A program made the position numbers and the translations under genes. The notes beneath the pieces were generated by a model that saw only the letters and a list, made by a program, of their open reading frames with translations, did no database searches and was not told the origin of the DNA. 50,912 bases of DNA from Clostridia bacterium (GTDB lineage Bacteria; Bacillota; Clostridia; Oscillospirales; Acutalibacteraceae): NCBI GenBank assembly GCA_017546665.1, contig JAFYSE010000006.1:1-50912 (forward strand), read 5' to 3'. Every line of letters starts with the position of its first letter. The first letter of the stretch is position 1. Below are positions 42,549 to 50,050 of the stretch, piece by piece.

Positions 42549-42839
42549 TTATTCAGCCAATGCACGATTGAGCCATACTTCTGCAATATCCAATGCGGCA
42601 TAAAGGCCTTTTTTCTCGCTTGATTTTACGATTTTCTCACGAATACTTACATTAGGGTCAGTATTAATTAACTGAACTGAAACCTTTGAAGCAACTTCAA
42701 CATCATCAACCGGCTTTGTTGCAAGAATTTGCATCATAATAACATATTTTTCATTTGGGAAGCCGTAGTAAATTGTGTTGCCGTTTCTTACTAATGGTTT
42801 GCCTTTATAAGTGAGAAACTTTTCGTTATCTTTTGCCAA
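42549..42839 (-). CDS. Small conserved-looking protein downstream of ireB, unknown
   Basis: A 96-residue acidic/basic soluble protein, beta-rich at the N-terminus (FLTYKGKPLVRNGNTIYYG) and helical at the C-terminus (KGLYAALDIAEVWLNRALAE). I do not recognise a named family. The start is uncertain: a GTG at 42848 lacks a ribosome site, whereas TTG 42839 has TAGGTG 6 nt upstream, so I use the TTG, giving MAKDNEKF. It begins shortly after ireB and is surely co-transcribed; its size and place suggest a partner in the same housekeeping cluster. Confidence 0.6.
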   Translation of the reverse strand: MAKDNEKFLTYKGKPLVRNGNTIYYGFPNEKYVIMMQILATKPVDDVEVASKVSVQLINTDPNVSIREKIVKSSEKKGLYAALDIAEVWLNRALAE

Positions 42840-42852
42840 AACGAACACCTAC

Positions 42853-43113
42853 TTATCTCTTTGAGTTTTTGAGATAATCCTTTACAAGGTCCTGTAAAAG
42901 TTCATCTCTGTCAAGGCGACGAATAAGGCTTCTTGCATTGTTATGAGTTGTAATATAAGTTGGGTCCTCGGAAAGAATATATCCAACAATTTGGTTAATT
43001 GGGTTGTATCCCTTTTCAACCAACGCATCATAAACAGTAACAAGAATCTGACGTGTTGTTTCCTCACGTTCATCCTTTAAGGAAAATTGAATTGTCTTGT
43101 TAGGGTCAAGCAT
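42853..43113 (-). CDS. ireB: IreB family regulatory phosphoprotein (UPF0297)
   Basis: An 86-residue protein that closely fits the IreB/YrzL family: [12 protein letters not shown] at the start with phosphorylatable Thr7, then [39 protein letters not shown]. In Enterococcus IreB is a substrate of the Ser/Thr kinase IreK and modulates cephalosporin tolerance. AGGAGG lies 7 nt before the ATG. The common partner ruvX is not next to it here. Confidence 0.93.
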   Translation of the reverse strand: MLDPNKTIQFSLKDEREETTRQILVTVYDALVEKGYNPINQIVGYILSEDPTYITTHNNARSLIRRLDRDELLQDLVKDYLKNSKR

Positions 43114-43142
43114 TTCGCCACCTCCTGATAATAATTATATTT

Positions 43143-43171
43143 ATTATATACTTCTTTTCTATAAATTACAA
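43143..43171 (-). promoter_or_regulatory. Promoter of the ireB operon
   Basis: On the minus strand TTGTAA (43171-43166), a 17-bp spacer and TATAAT (43148-43143), about 30 nt before the ireB start. Confidence 0.7.
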
Positions 43172-43231
43172 TACCAAAATTGAATAATTTCACATTTGAA
43201 CACTATCCACACAGTACGAACAAACACAAAA

Positions 43232-43258
43232 ACTGTCGGTTAAATTATAACCGACAGT
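43232..43258 (-). terminator. Terminator of the ROK-sialidase-like operon
   Basis: A perfect 11-bp stem, ACTGTCGGTTA (43232-43242) with TAACCGACAGT (43248-43258); the minus strand continues TTTTTGTGTTTG. Confidence 0.85.
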
Positions 43259-43264
43259 CTCTCA

Positions 43265-44548
43265 TTATATAAGTTTTTCAACATCCGAAAGCTTAATTCG
43301 TTTTGACACGATAAAGGTTTTGCGTTTTTGCTTGCCTTTATCTGTATCATATTTGCCGTTTTCTTTTTCTTCAGGTGAAAAAATGCCATAAGAAGATGTT
43401 ACAATTGTGCCGTCTTTCAGCACAACATTACCACAATAGCCCGTATCTGCATTGGCAACTATTGACGGCTTGTTCTGATGTGGTAAATATGTATGAGCAA
43501 TTTTAATTCTATATTGACCTTCATTCCTGTTTTTAAGGTCATCATAAGTGCCGACCCAAGCAATCCAACCCTCAGAATACCATTTCTTTTCGCCACCGAG
43601 TTTTCTCATTCTCTTAACTCGTTTACTCTCACGCTCAATAGAGCGGAAAGTGATGAAAAGTCTGCCGTCGGGCAACCATTCTGCCTTATGGCGTTCACCA
43701 TTAAGGGAAACCGGTGCTTCTTGGGGCTTTGACCAAGTTTCGCCCTCATCAGTTGAGAAAATCAAAAGACTTGTACATGTCTTTTTATTACAACGAGCAA
43801 TAAGACAAAGTTCGTCGCCCATTCCCCTGCCCGAACGGACACACTCAACCTCGCAAATACCAGCATAAGTTTCAATATCACGATACTGTGAAAGATATGG
43901 TTCAGGTTTAGACCATTGTTCATTACCGTTTTCTTGGAAGGTGAGAATGGTTTTGTAGTTTACAAAGTCACTATCGTGGAAAACACCCATCCATTTATCT
44001 ACAAATTCACCATTTTCTTTAAGGCGGGTCAAAGAAGCCATTGCAACGATTGGAATAAGTGGCATTTCACTATCATTATCCCAAAAGCGTTTGAATTCTG
44101 TCCAGGTTTTGCCCTCATCAAGAGAGATTGAACTATTAAAGCCCCCCGGTGTTGACATACCCGGCCATTTTGAGTTTGCAGAAATGAGAATCAGTTTTTC
44201 GTCACCATTTTTAAACTGTAAACGATAAACTGTTGGTGTTTCAAGGGATTTTTCCCATGATGTTGGTTGATTTTCTATTGTCTTATTATATGTCAATCCG
44301 CCATCATCACTGATTTTTGAAAGCACCGCCCCTTTGCCGTGTCCCTTGGGATAAAATGTAAGAATATCGCCATTATTTAAAATCACTGAATCGGGATGTC
44401 CCAAATATGCCGCACTATCATCAACAATGGAATACTCAAACAAATACCCCAGATTTTCTGGGGTATTTTCAGGTTTAACACTTAAATCTACAAGTGGTAT
44501 TTTATAATAATCAACTTTTGTAGGAAAAGGTTTCTTCTTGAATAACAT
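43265..44548 (-). CDS. Sialidase-like BNR/Asp-box repeat protein
   Basis: A 427-residue protein with three readable Asp boxes (S-x-D-x-G-x-T-[WY]): 80-87, 142-149 and 265-272, spaced as in a six-bladed beta-propeller. No signal peptide is present, so it is cytoplasmic. Near the N-terminus YKIP (15-18) stands where sialidases have [FY]RIP, the Arg that binds the sialic acid carboxylate; with Lys there, true sialidase activity is doubtful. The gene starts 2 nt after a ROK sugar kinase, so a role in glycan use is likely. It could be a glycosidase of another specificity or a phosphorylase-like propeller. Confidence 0.72.
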   Translation of the reverse strand: MLFKKKPFPTKVDYYKIPLVDLSVKPENTPENLGYLFEYSIVDDSAAYLGHPDSVILNNGDILTFYPKGHGKGAVLSKISDDGGLTYNKTIENQPTSWEKSLETPTVYRLQFKNGDEKLILISANSKWPGMSTPGGFNSSISLDEGKTWTEFKRFWDNDSEMPLIPIVAMASLTRLKENGEFVDKWMGVFHDSDFVNYKTILTFQENGNEQWSKPEPYLSQYRDIETYAGICEVECVRSGRGMGDELCLIARCNKKTCTSLLIFSTDEGETWSKPQEAPVSLNGERHKAEWLPDGRLFITFRSIERESKRVKRMRKLGGEKKWYSEGWIAWVGTYDDLKNRNEGQYRIKIAHTYLPHQNKPSIVANADTGYCGNVVLKDGTIVTSSYGIFSPEEKENGKYDTDKGKQKRKTFIVSKRIKLSDVEKLI

Positions 44549-44550
44549 AA

Positions 44551-45456
44551 TTATTTATTCCAATTCTTAAGTCTTTCGCTTGCAAGATAAGCTGCACCGA
44601 GCATACCAGCTTTATTGCGAAGCTGTGCTTTTTCAATTCTTACATGCTTGTAGTTAGGCTCAAGCTGTGCGTCAACCTTTTCGCGAATATCTTTGATAAG
44701 CATATCTTCTGCCATAATGCCACCGCCAAGCACAATAAGACTTGGGTTAAAGATGTAGCAAAGGTTACGAAGACCCAATGCGATTTCGTCTTCCCACTTA
44801 TCAATTTCTTCTTTGATGATTGGATTCTGAAGATTTTCTTCCATAAAAATCTCTCTGCCATTCATTGGCTTGCCCATTCTCTCTGAAACTGATGTTGTGA
44901 AAACACGACAAGCGGCATAAGCTTCATAGCAACCAATTCTGCCACAAGTACAAGGTCTGCCGTCTTTGTGAGTTGCCATATGACCGAATTCGCCACCAGC
45001 ATATTTTGAGCCACGGTAAACGTCGCCATTGATATAGATGCATCCGCCAACACCTGTGCCATAAGTAAGGCAAAGGAAGTCACTTTCACCCTTAGCAGCA
45101 CCGAATTGTGCTTCACCAATTGCTGCACAGTTTACATCATTATCAACTGCAACAGGAACATTGAACTCTTTTTCAAAAACACCACGAAGGTCTGAATGGT
45201 TATAATTTGGAATATTACCAACACCATCATGAATAACACCGTTTGCAAAGTCAACCTGACCTGCAGTTGAAATGCCGATAGCGTCATACTGACCTTCATA
45301 CTCTTTGAGCTTTGCTTCCATAGCTCTTAATACCATATTGTCAGTATCTTTATATGTGTTTGTTGGGAATTCTTCTGAAAAAAGAACATTGAAATTCTCA
45401 TCAACAAGACCAAATTTAATAGCTGTTCCGCCTACATCAAATGCGATAATTTTCAT
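44551..45456 (-). CDS. ROK family sugar kinase
   Basis: A 301-residue ROK protein without DNA-binding domain. The phosphate loop DVGGTAIKFG (7-16), the catalytic Asp in VAVDNDVNCAAIGE (about 102-115) and the zinc motif CTCGRIGCYE (about 164-173) are intact. ROK kinases phosphorylate glucose, N-acetylmannosamine, allose and related sugars. With a sialidase-like partner, N-acetylmannosamine kinase is an attractive guess, but no aldolase or epimerase of sialic acid use is nearby. AAGGAG precedes the ATG, and a good promoter lies at 45511-45539. Confidence 0.9.
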   Translation of the reverse strand: MKIIAFDVGGTAIKFGLVDENFNVLFSEEFPTNTYKDTDNMVLRAMEAKLKEYEGQYDAIGISTAGQVDFANGVIHDGVGNIPNYNHSDLRGVFEKEFNVPVAVDNDVNCAAIGEAQFGAAKGESDFLCLTYGTGVGGCIYINGDVYRGSKYAGGEFGHMATHKDGRPCTCGRIGCYEAYAACRVFTTSVSERMGKPMNGREIFMEENLQNPIIKEEIDKWEDEIALGLRNLCYIFNPSLIVLGGGIMAEDMLIKDIREKVDAQLEPNYKHVRIEKAQLRNKAGMLGAAYLASERLKNWNK

Positions 45457-45510
45457 ATTAGCATCTCCTTGTGAACTAAATTATTTATATCTGTATATAT
45501 AATCAAAATA

Positions 45511-45539
45511 ATTATATAGTATTTTTCCTTTATTTACAA
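45511..45539 (-). promoter_or_regulatory. Promoter of the ROK-sialidase-like operon
   Basis: On the minus strand TTGTAA (45539-45534), a 17-bp spacer and TATAAT (45516-45511). The surrounding 282-bp gap to the foldase gene is very AT-rich and otherwise holds only the foldase promoter and hairpin. Confidence 0.65.
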
Positions 45540-45622
45540 TAACATTTTTAAAAAAGTTGTTTGCATTCCGTTCAATTATTGCAACAAATATTTGTATAAT
45601 TTGTTAATTTTCATTTTTACTC

Positions 45623-45651
45623 TTGTATATTTTTTTAAAATAGTATAGAAT
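45623..45651 (+). promoter_or_regulatory. Promoter of the foldase gene
   Basis: TTGTAT (45623-45628), a 17-bp spacer and TAGAAT (45646-45651). The predicted start, near 45658, falls just before the long hairpin at 45662-45706. Confidence 0.55.
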
Positions 45652-45661
45652 ATATTCGTTA

Positions 45662-45706
45662 TTGTAGAAAAGTATGTGTTTAATTTCACAGTCATTTATT
45701 CTACAA
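45662..45706 (+). promoter_or_regulatory. 5'-terminal hairpin in the foldase mRNA leader
   Basis: TTGTAGAA (45662-45669) pairs perfectly with TTCTACAA (45699-45706), enclosing a smaller TGTG/CACA hairpin (45675-45690). It lies within a few nt of the predicted mRNA 5' end and 32 nt before the start codon, so it could stabilise the mRNA or shape translation. Confidence 0.45.
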
Positions 45707-45738
45707 CGAAAAAAATGTTCGTAAAGGTGGTTTTTCCC

Positions 45739-47487
45739 GTGGAAAACAACAAAAAAACTCAAGCCGAGCTTTATCGTGAAGAACGTAAAGAGCGTCTTGC
45801 AAAGGCTGCTGAAAAAAGCGCAAAAAAAGCACCTAAAACAATGAAAGCAAAAAAACTTGCTAAAAAAATAATTGCTATTGTTCTTGCAGTTGTAGTTGGT
45901 CTTGGTGCAGTTTATGGTGTTCTCAGTTTCTTTGATGTTCCTGAAAAGGTAATTAAAGTATCTATTGATAATGCCGACAATACAAAAACTTACAAATTCA
46001 GTGTTGGCGAATACAATTATTACTATTTCACAACATGGCTCAGCTTCTATCAACAGGCTGCACAGTATGAACAGTATATGGGCACTGGTGCCGGTCTTAT
46101 GTACACAGGCTTTGATTATTCAAAAGCTCCTTCTGACCAGGAATTTACAGAAGATACAGCAAAAATGCTTGGTGTTACAATGGAAGAATTGGGCAATCCT
46201 AAGAACCCAACATGGGATGATGCAATTAAATTCGCTGCAGTTAATAACATTGTTTCTGTAAAATATGGCTCTGATATGGCAAAAGAAAACAACCTTACTC
46301 TCACAGATGAAGAAAAGAAGGACATTGAGAGCAATATTACTCAACTTGAAGAAACTGCTCACAAGAGTGATTACAGTGTTAACAGATGGCTTCGTGCTCA
46401 GTATGGTAAGGGTGTTACTGAAAAGGTAGTTCGTCAGGTTCTTGAAGAAAACTATCTTTCATCAAAATACTTTGAACATGTAAGTAATAAAATCACAGAA
46501 GCTGTTACAGATGCTAACATCAATGAAGAATACAACAAGGATAAGGATGCCTTTGACCTTGTTGATATCAGATTGTATTCTTTTAAAACAACTATTAAAG
46601 AAACAGACCACAAAGACCTTTCAGATGAAGAACACGAAAAGCTTCACGAAGAGGAATATGCAAAGACAAAGAAACTTGCTGACGAATTCCTTGCAAGTGT
46701 AAAAGATGAAGATTCTTTCATCGCCGCTGCAAAGAGAGCAATTCTTACAGCTGATAATAAGAGCACAAAGGACCCTGATGAAACAACATTAGTTGAAAAG
46801 ACAACAAAGGCTTCACTTACTTCTTCATCAGAAGAACTTGCAAAATGGGTTTATGACGATGCTCGTCAGGTTGGCGACGTAACAGTTATCGACGGTGGCG
46901 AAGGAACATATTATGTTGTAATGATTAAGACTCTTCCTTATCAGGATTTGTCGTTTGCTTCAGCTAACGTAAGACACATTCTTGTTAAATTCCCAACTGA
47001 CAGTTCAACAGGCAAGACCACTATTAAGGACGAAGAAAAGCCTACATACAAAGCAAAGGCACAGAAGATTCTTGATGATTTCCTTGCAAATGAACCAACA
47101 GAAGATAAGTTTGCTGCTCTTGTAAAGGAAAAGACAGAGGATACAGGTTCTAAGTCAACAGGTGGTCTTTACGAAAACGTTGCAGATGACGGACAATATG
47201 TTCAGTCATTTGTAGATTGGACTGTTGATGCAAGCCGTAAGCCAGGCGATACAGGAATTATTGAAACAGAATACGGTTACCATATTATGTACTTTGTTAA
47301 AGCAAACGAAGGTCTTAAATGGCAGACAGATGTTAAGGCAAAGATTGTTTCTGACCAGTACAATGCTCAGGTTAACGAAGTTATCGAAAACGAAACAAAG
47401 AATATCAAGCTTGATACTGCTCTCCTTAACTACATGACAAAGAACATCGAAAAGACAATTAAAAAACTTATTGTTGCTAATTCATAA
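45739..47487 (+). CDS. Membrane-anchored peptidyl-prolyl isomerase/foldase (PrsA/SurA-like, parvulin)
   Basis: A 582-residue protein. A Lys-rich cytoplasmic N-terminus (1-42) leads to one membrane segment (about 43-65), a SurA/PrsA-like N-domain (about 85-260), a charged linker region and a parvulin domain (about 405-520: ASANVRHILVKF, GGLYENV, GYHIMYF). Parvulins speed folding of exported proteins at the outer face of the membrane. There is no lipobox, so unlike PrsA it is held by a transmembrane helix. The start is GTG 45739, 8 nt after AAAGGTGG; the upstream ATG has no ribosome site and would add 21 residues encoded by the leader. Confidence 0.86.
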   Translation: MENNKKTQAELYREERKERLAKAAEKSAKKAPKTMKAKKLAKKIIAIVLAVVVGLGAVYGVLSFFDVPEKVIKVSIDNADNTKTYKFSVGEYNYYYFTTWLSFYQQAAQYEQYMGTGAGLMYTGFDYSKAPSDQEFTEDTAKMLGVTMEELGNPKNPTWDDAIKFAAVNNIVSVKYGSDMAKENNLTLTDEEKKDIESNITQLEETAHKSDYSVNRWLRAQYGKGVTEKVVRQVLEENYLSSKYFEHVSNKITEAVTDANINEEYNKDKDAFDLVDIRLYSFKTTIKETDHKDLSDEEHEKLHEEEYAKTKKLADEFLASVKDEDSFIAAAKRAILTADNKSTKDPDETTLVEKTTKASLTSSSEELAKWVYDDARQVGDVTVIDGGEGTYYVVMIKTLPYQDLSFASANVRHILVKFPTDSSTGKTTIKDEEKPTYKAKAQKILDDFLANEPTEDKFAALVKEKTEDTGSKSTGGLYENVADDGQYVQSFVDWTVDASRKPGDTGIIETEYGYHIMYFVKANEGLKWQTDVKAKIVSDQYNAQVNEVIENETKNIKLDTALLNYMTKNIEKTIKKLIVANS

Positions 47488-47500
47488 TTAAGCATAATTT

Positions 47501-47531
47501 AAGCCTTACCGATTGGTAAGGCTTATTTTTT
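47501..47531 (+). terminator. Terminator of the foldase gene
   Basis: A perfect 10-bp stem, AAGCCTTACC (47501-47510) with GGTAAGGCTT (47515-47524), GATT loop, then ATTTTTTT. Confidence 0.9.
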
Positions 47532-48670
47532 TACTTTATTTTCTTTTTTATAATTGAACCAACAGTTGCAACTGTTGCCACAGCACCTGCTATTGGTAAG
47601 ACGTATTTCTTTGCAATTAGTTTTACTGCATCCACACTTGTTGGTGCGTAAGTATAGAAACCGTGCTTTATTTTTTTAGTAATCTTAAAATCATCAAGGT
47701 CATCAACAGTTAATGTCGTAGTTGTGAAATCAATGGGATTGGTTTCTTGGAAATCAAAAATTCTAACTCCCCTTTTTCTGCCCGGACCATATACATTAAA
47801 TCCACAACCCTGAGTATAACCCATTTTCATTCCCTTATATTCACCCACAAAGGAATTGTTGTGGTCGTGACCGAAAAACATAGCCATTACATCGCCTTTT
47901 TCATTCATCACATCAAACTGACCACCATTTTCTTTTGGTACACTTGGTGTTTCACCGATAAATGTGCGATTATCAATTTTGACTCTTTCAGGATTGACGG
48001 AGAAGAATTTACCTTCCCACTGCCTAAAACCTCTTGCACTATTCGGTGTCCCCTGTGGCACTTCCATAAGCAATTCGTAAATTTCTTCAACAGGAATATG
48101 TTGGAAAACTATTGATGGCACATAGTCACCGTTTTCTTCTTTAAGTTTATCTCTCGTTTTCTTATACCATTCAAGTTGATTTTCGTGAACGTGGTCACAA
48201 GTACCGTCAAGAGTTGCTGTAAGACTATCTACAAGATAAATATTGAGCTTTGTTTTGCCATCTTCACCCTTAACTTCAAGGTTATGGTTGCAATATCCGT
48301 CAATTTCATCATCAGCATTATACGCTACGCAGTTTTCGTGCGATGAATATATCTCAAACTGTTCTTTCTTAGAAATTGAAAAAGCCTGATCATCATGATT
48401 ACCAAATACAAAAGTAAATGGAATCCCCGTTTCATCAAGTGGCACAAGTAATTTATTTATACATTCTGTGACCTTCTTTTTGTTGTCGCCACCCATTAAA
48501 TAAAAACCATAGCCCTTAATCTGGTCACCTGTAAATACAACTAAATCAGGTTTTGCCATTTTTAATGCTTCACGGATAAAACGAACAGTATCGTGGGATG
48601 TGTTCTGCGTATCCTGAACATCGGCAATCTGCATTATACGAAATTTTCCATTGTTAAATTTAAGCTCCAT
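47531..48670 (-). CDS. Calcineurin-like metallophosphoesterase with C-terminal anchor
   Basis: A 379-residue protein. Metal-binding motifs in order: IADVQD with Asp17 (the usual D-x-H reads D-x-Q), GDQ with Asp49, GNHDDQ with Asn91 and His92, FQHIPVE and GHDHNN. The last about 25 residues are a Gly/Ala/Val helix ending in KKKIK, so the protein is probably tail-anchored with the enzyme domain in the cytoplasm, as no signal peptide is seen. The substrate is unknown. ATG 48670 is chosen over a GTG three codons earlier because that GTG is part of the GAGGTG ribosome site. Confidence 0.85.
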   Translation of the reverse strand: MELKFNNGKFRIMQIADVQDTQNTSHDTVRFIREALKMAKPDLVVFTGDQIKGYGFYLMGGDNKKKVTECINKLLVPLDETGIPFTFVFGNHDDQAFSISKKEQFEIYSSHENCVAYNADDEIDGYCNHNLEVKGEDGKTKLNIYLVDSLTATLDGTCDHVHENQLEWYKKTRDKLKEENGDYVPSIVFQHIPVEEIYELLMEVPQGTPNSARGFRQWEGKFFSVNPERVKIDNRTFIGETPSVPKENGGQFDVMNEKGDVMAMFFGHDHNNSFVGEYKGMKMGYTQGCGFNVYGPGRKRGVRIFDFQETNPIDFTTTTLTVDDLDDFKITKKIKHGFYTYAPTSVDAVKLIAKKYVLPIAGAVATVATVGSIIKKKIK

Positions 48671-48691
48671 AGTATTCACCTCATGAACATT

Positions 48692-48720
48692 ATTTTATCA
48701 TAATAAAATATAAATAACAA
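48692..48720 (-). promoter_or_regulatory. Promoter of the metallophosphoesterase gene
   Basis: On the minus strand TTGTTA (48720-48715), a 17-bp spacer and TAAAAT (48697-48692), 20-50 nt before the start codon. Confidence 0.55.
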
Positions 48721-48743
48721 CATAAGATTTTCGACAAAAAAGA

Positions 48744-48763
48744 CGGAGTTGAAATCAACTCCG
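48744..48763 (-). terminator. Terminator after the tetR cluster
   Basis: CGGAGTTGA (48744-48752) pairs with TCAACTCCG (48755-48763); the minus strand continues TCTTTTTTGTCG. It ends the transcript of the small membrane protein, tetR and the membrane remnant. Confidence 0.75.
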
Positions 48764-48804
48764 CCAAATCTGTTTTTATTAAAATTATACTTTGCGTTTT
48801 GCAA

Positions 48805-48942
48805 TTATCCTGAAAATCCCATTCCTAACAGGACAAACCACCAGGAGTGTGTTATTGTGCCAAGTGCTATATTGTAAATACTGTATGCAATATTTATAAG
48901 CAAACTGAATATTGCAATTTGAAAAGATTTAATTTTCACCAT
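48805..48942 (-). pseudogene. Short membrane protein, probably a truncated remnant, downstream of tetR
   Basis: A 45-codon frame starts at an ATG that overlaps the tetR end by 14 nt and reads MVKIKSFQIAIFSLLINIAY, then SIYNIALGTITHSWWFVLL and stops soon after. It has a tidy amphipathic start, one membrane segment and the start of a second. Similar openings (a helix with N-I-A-Y-x-I-Y-N, then SHSWWF) belong, as I recall, to longer clostridial membrane proteins encoded beside TetR regulators. In another frame the next bases give RNGIFRIIAKRKV, a plausible continuation, so an internal deletion with frameshift is likely. It may alternatively be a genuine small membrane protein. Confidence 0.5.
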
Positions 48943-49531
48943 AGATTTTTGCCTTGCCTACAACGCAATTAATAATAATTTTGCTTATATCCTCAATAGA
49001 ATCCTGACATTCCTTGTTAATCCATTCTGTAACAACAGCAGTAATGCCTGTAAGATAGAATTTCAGGATATATCCTCTCTCATTTTCGGGAAAATTAAAA
49101 CGACCTAATAAAGGGTTGAAAATCGCCTGAAACATATCATTATACATTGAATTAAAATTCAAAGAATTAAGGTGTTTAAGGCATGTTTTGAAAATCCTTT
49201 GATTTTCCTTAACATAAGTAAGGTAGGGGGTTAAATATTCAGGTGTGATAAACAACAAATCTTCTAACTTACTGTTTTGGTAGTCAATAATAACCTTGCT
49301 TCGGTTTGCTGAAAAATAGCTAAGAAAGTTGTCGATAATATAGTCAGACGCTTCCTTTAATAAGTCGTTTGTATTTTCGTAATGAAGATAGAATGTTGAA
49401 CGATTAACACCTGCTTCTTTGCAGATTTCCTTAATGGAGATGTACTCAAAATCCTTCTTTTCAAGAAGTTTAAGAAGTGCGTTGTCCATTTTTACTGCTG
49501 TATTAAAGTACTTGCTTTCATTCTTATTCAT
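48929..49531 (-). CDS. TetR/AcrR family transcriptional regulator
   Basis: A 200-residue regulator with an N-terminal helix-turn-helix (about 10-60: LLKLLEKKDFEYISIKEICKEAGVNRSTFYLHYENTNDLLKEA) typical of TetR_N, and an all-helical C-terminal domain that resembles the TetR type found with clostridial membrane proteins. It probably represses its neighbours: the small membrane protein 30 nt upstream and the remnant that overlaps its end. The ligand is unknown. AGGAGG lies upstream of the ATG. Confidence 0.9.
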   Translation of the reverse strand: MNKNESKYFNTAVKMDNALLKLLEKKDFEYISIKEICKEAGVNRSTFYLHYENTNDLLKEASDYIIDNFLSYFSANRSKVIIDYQNSKLEDLLFITPEYLTPYLTYVKENQRIFKTCLKHLNSLNFNSMYNDMFQAIFNPLLGRFNFPENERGYILKFYLTGITAVVTEWINKECQDSIEDISKIIINCVVGKAKIYGEN

Positions 49532-49561
49532 CTGACAACCTCCTTCCTAATATTTAGCTAA

Positions 49562-49915
49562 TTATTTTTCTTCGCTGATTTCACGAGCGAGCTGTACTAT
49601 TTCAAAAGCGTATTTTTTCTTGCCTTTTTCAAGAATTTTCTTGTAAATCGGATAGTTGATACCACAACAAGCAAAGCCAATGATACCAATTACAATTCCA
49701 AGTACCATAAACGCTGTTGTTCCACCGATAACGTTCATTGCAAGGCTCATTCCAAGACCTGCAACAAGTGAAGAAATAATGCCGAAGGTAAAAGCAAATA
49801 TATTTGCCGGTTGTTTTGCCTTCTGGTCAAGTTTTTTAAGTGCTAAAATTTTTGAATCTTCCTTTGGTGCATATTCCTTTGCGATTGATTCTGCGTAAAT
49901 TTTGTCTGTGTTCAT
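49562..49915 (-). CDS. Small membrane protein upstream of tetR, unknown function
   Basis: A 117-residue protein starting MNTDKIYAESIAKEYAP, with a charged helical region (about 1-38), two membrane segments (about 40-62 and 66-90) and a basic cytoplasmic tail (KKILEKGKKKYAFEIVQLAREISEE). I recall similar proteins in gut Clostridia, sometimes labelled dihydropteridine reductase, a name nothing in this sequence supports. ATG 49915 is chosen because AAAGGAGG lies 8 nt upstream; the longer frame would include the ribosome site. It is co-transcribed with tetR. Confidence 0.7.
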   Translation of the reverse strand: MNTDKIYAESIAKEYAPKEDSKILALKKLDQKAKQPANIFAFTFGIISSLVAGLGMSLAMNVIGGTTAFMVLGIVIGIIGFACCGINYPIYKKILEKGKKKYAFEIVQLAREISEEK

Positions 49916-50011
49916 TATTATAACCTCCTTTTGATTACAAGACAATTATAAATAATGAGAAACACAAACTGAACAACAAGTTTTTGATTTTTTGTTGATT
50001 TAAAAATAAAA

Positions 50012-50035
50012 AAGACGGAGTCGAAACTCCGTCTT
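50012..50035 (-). terminator. Terminator of the PEP carboxykinase gene
   Basis: A perfect 10-bp stem, AAGACGGAGT (50012-50021) with ACTCCGTCTT (50026-50035) and a 4-base loop; the minus strand continues TTTTATTTTT. Confidence 0.88.
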
Positions 50036-50050
50036 AATTTATTTGTTTGA

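Noticed and set aside
49931-50009. CAACAA/TTGTTG inverted repeat upstream of the small membrane protein as a TetR operator
   Set aside because: Only 6-bp arms of low-complexity sequence with a 12-nt spacer; not distinguishable from chance in this AT-rich region.
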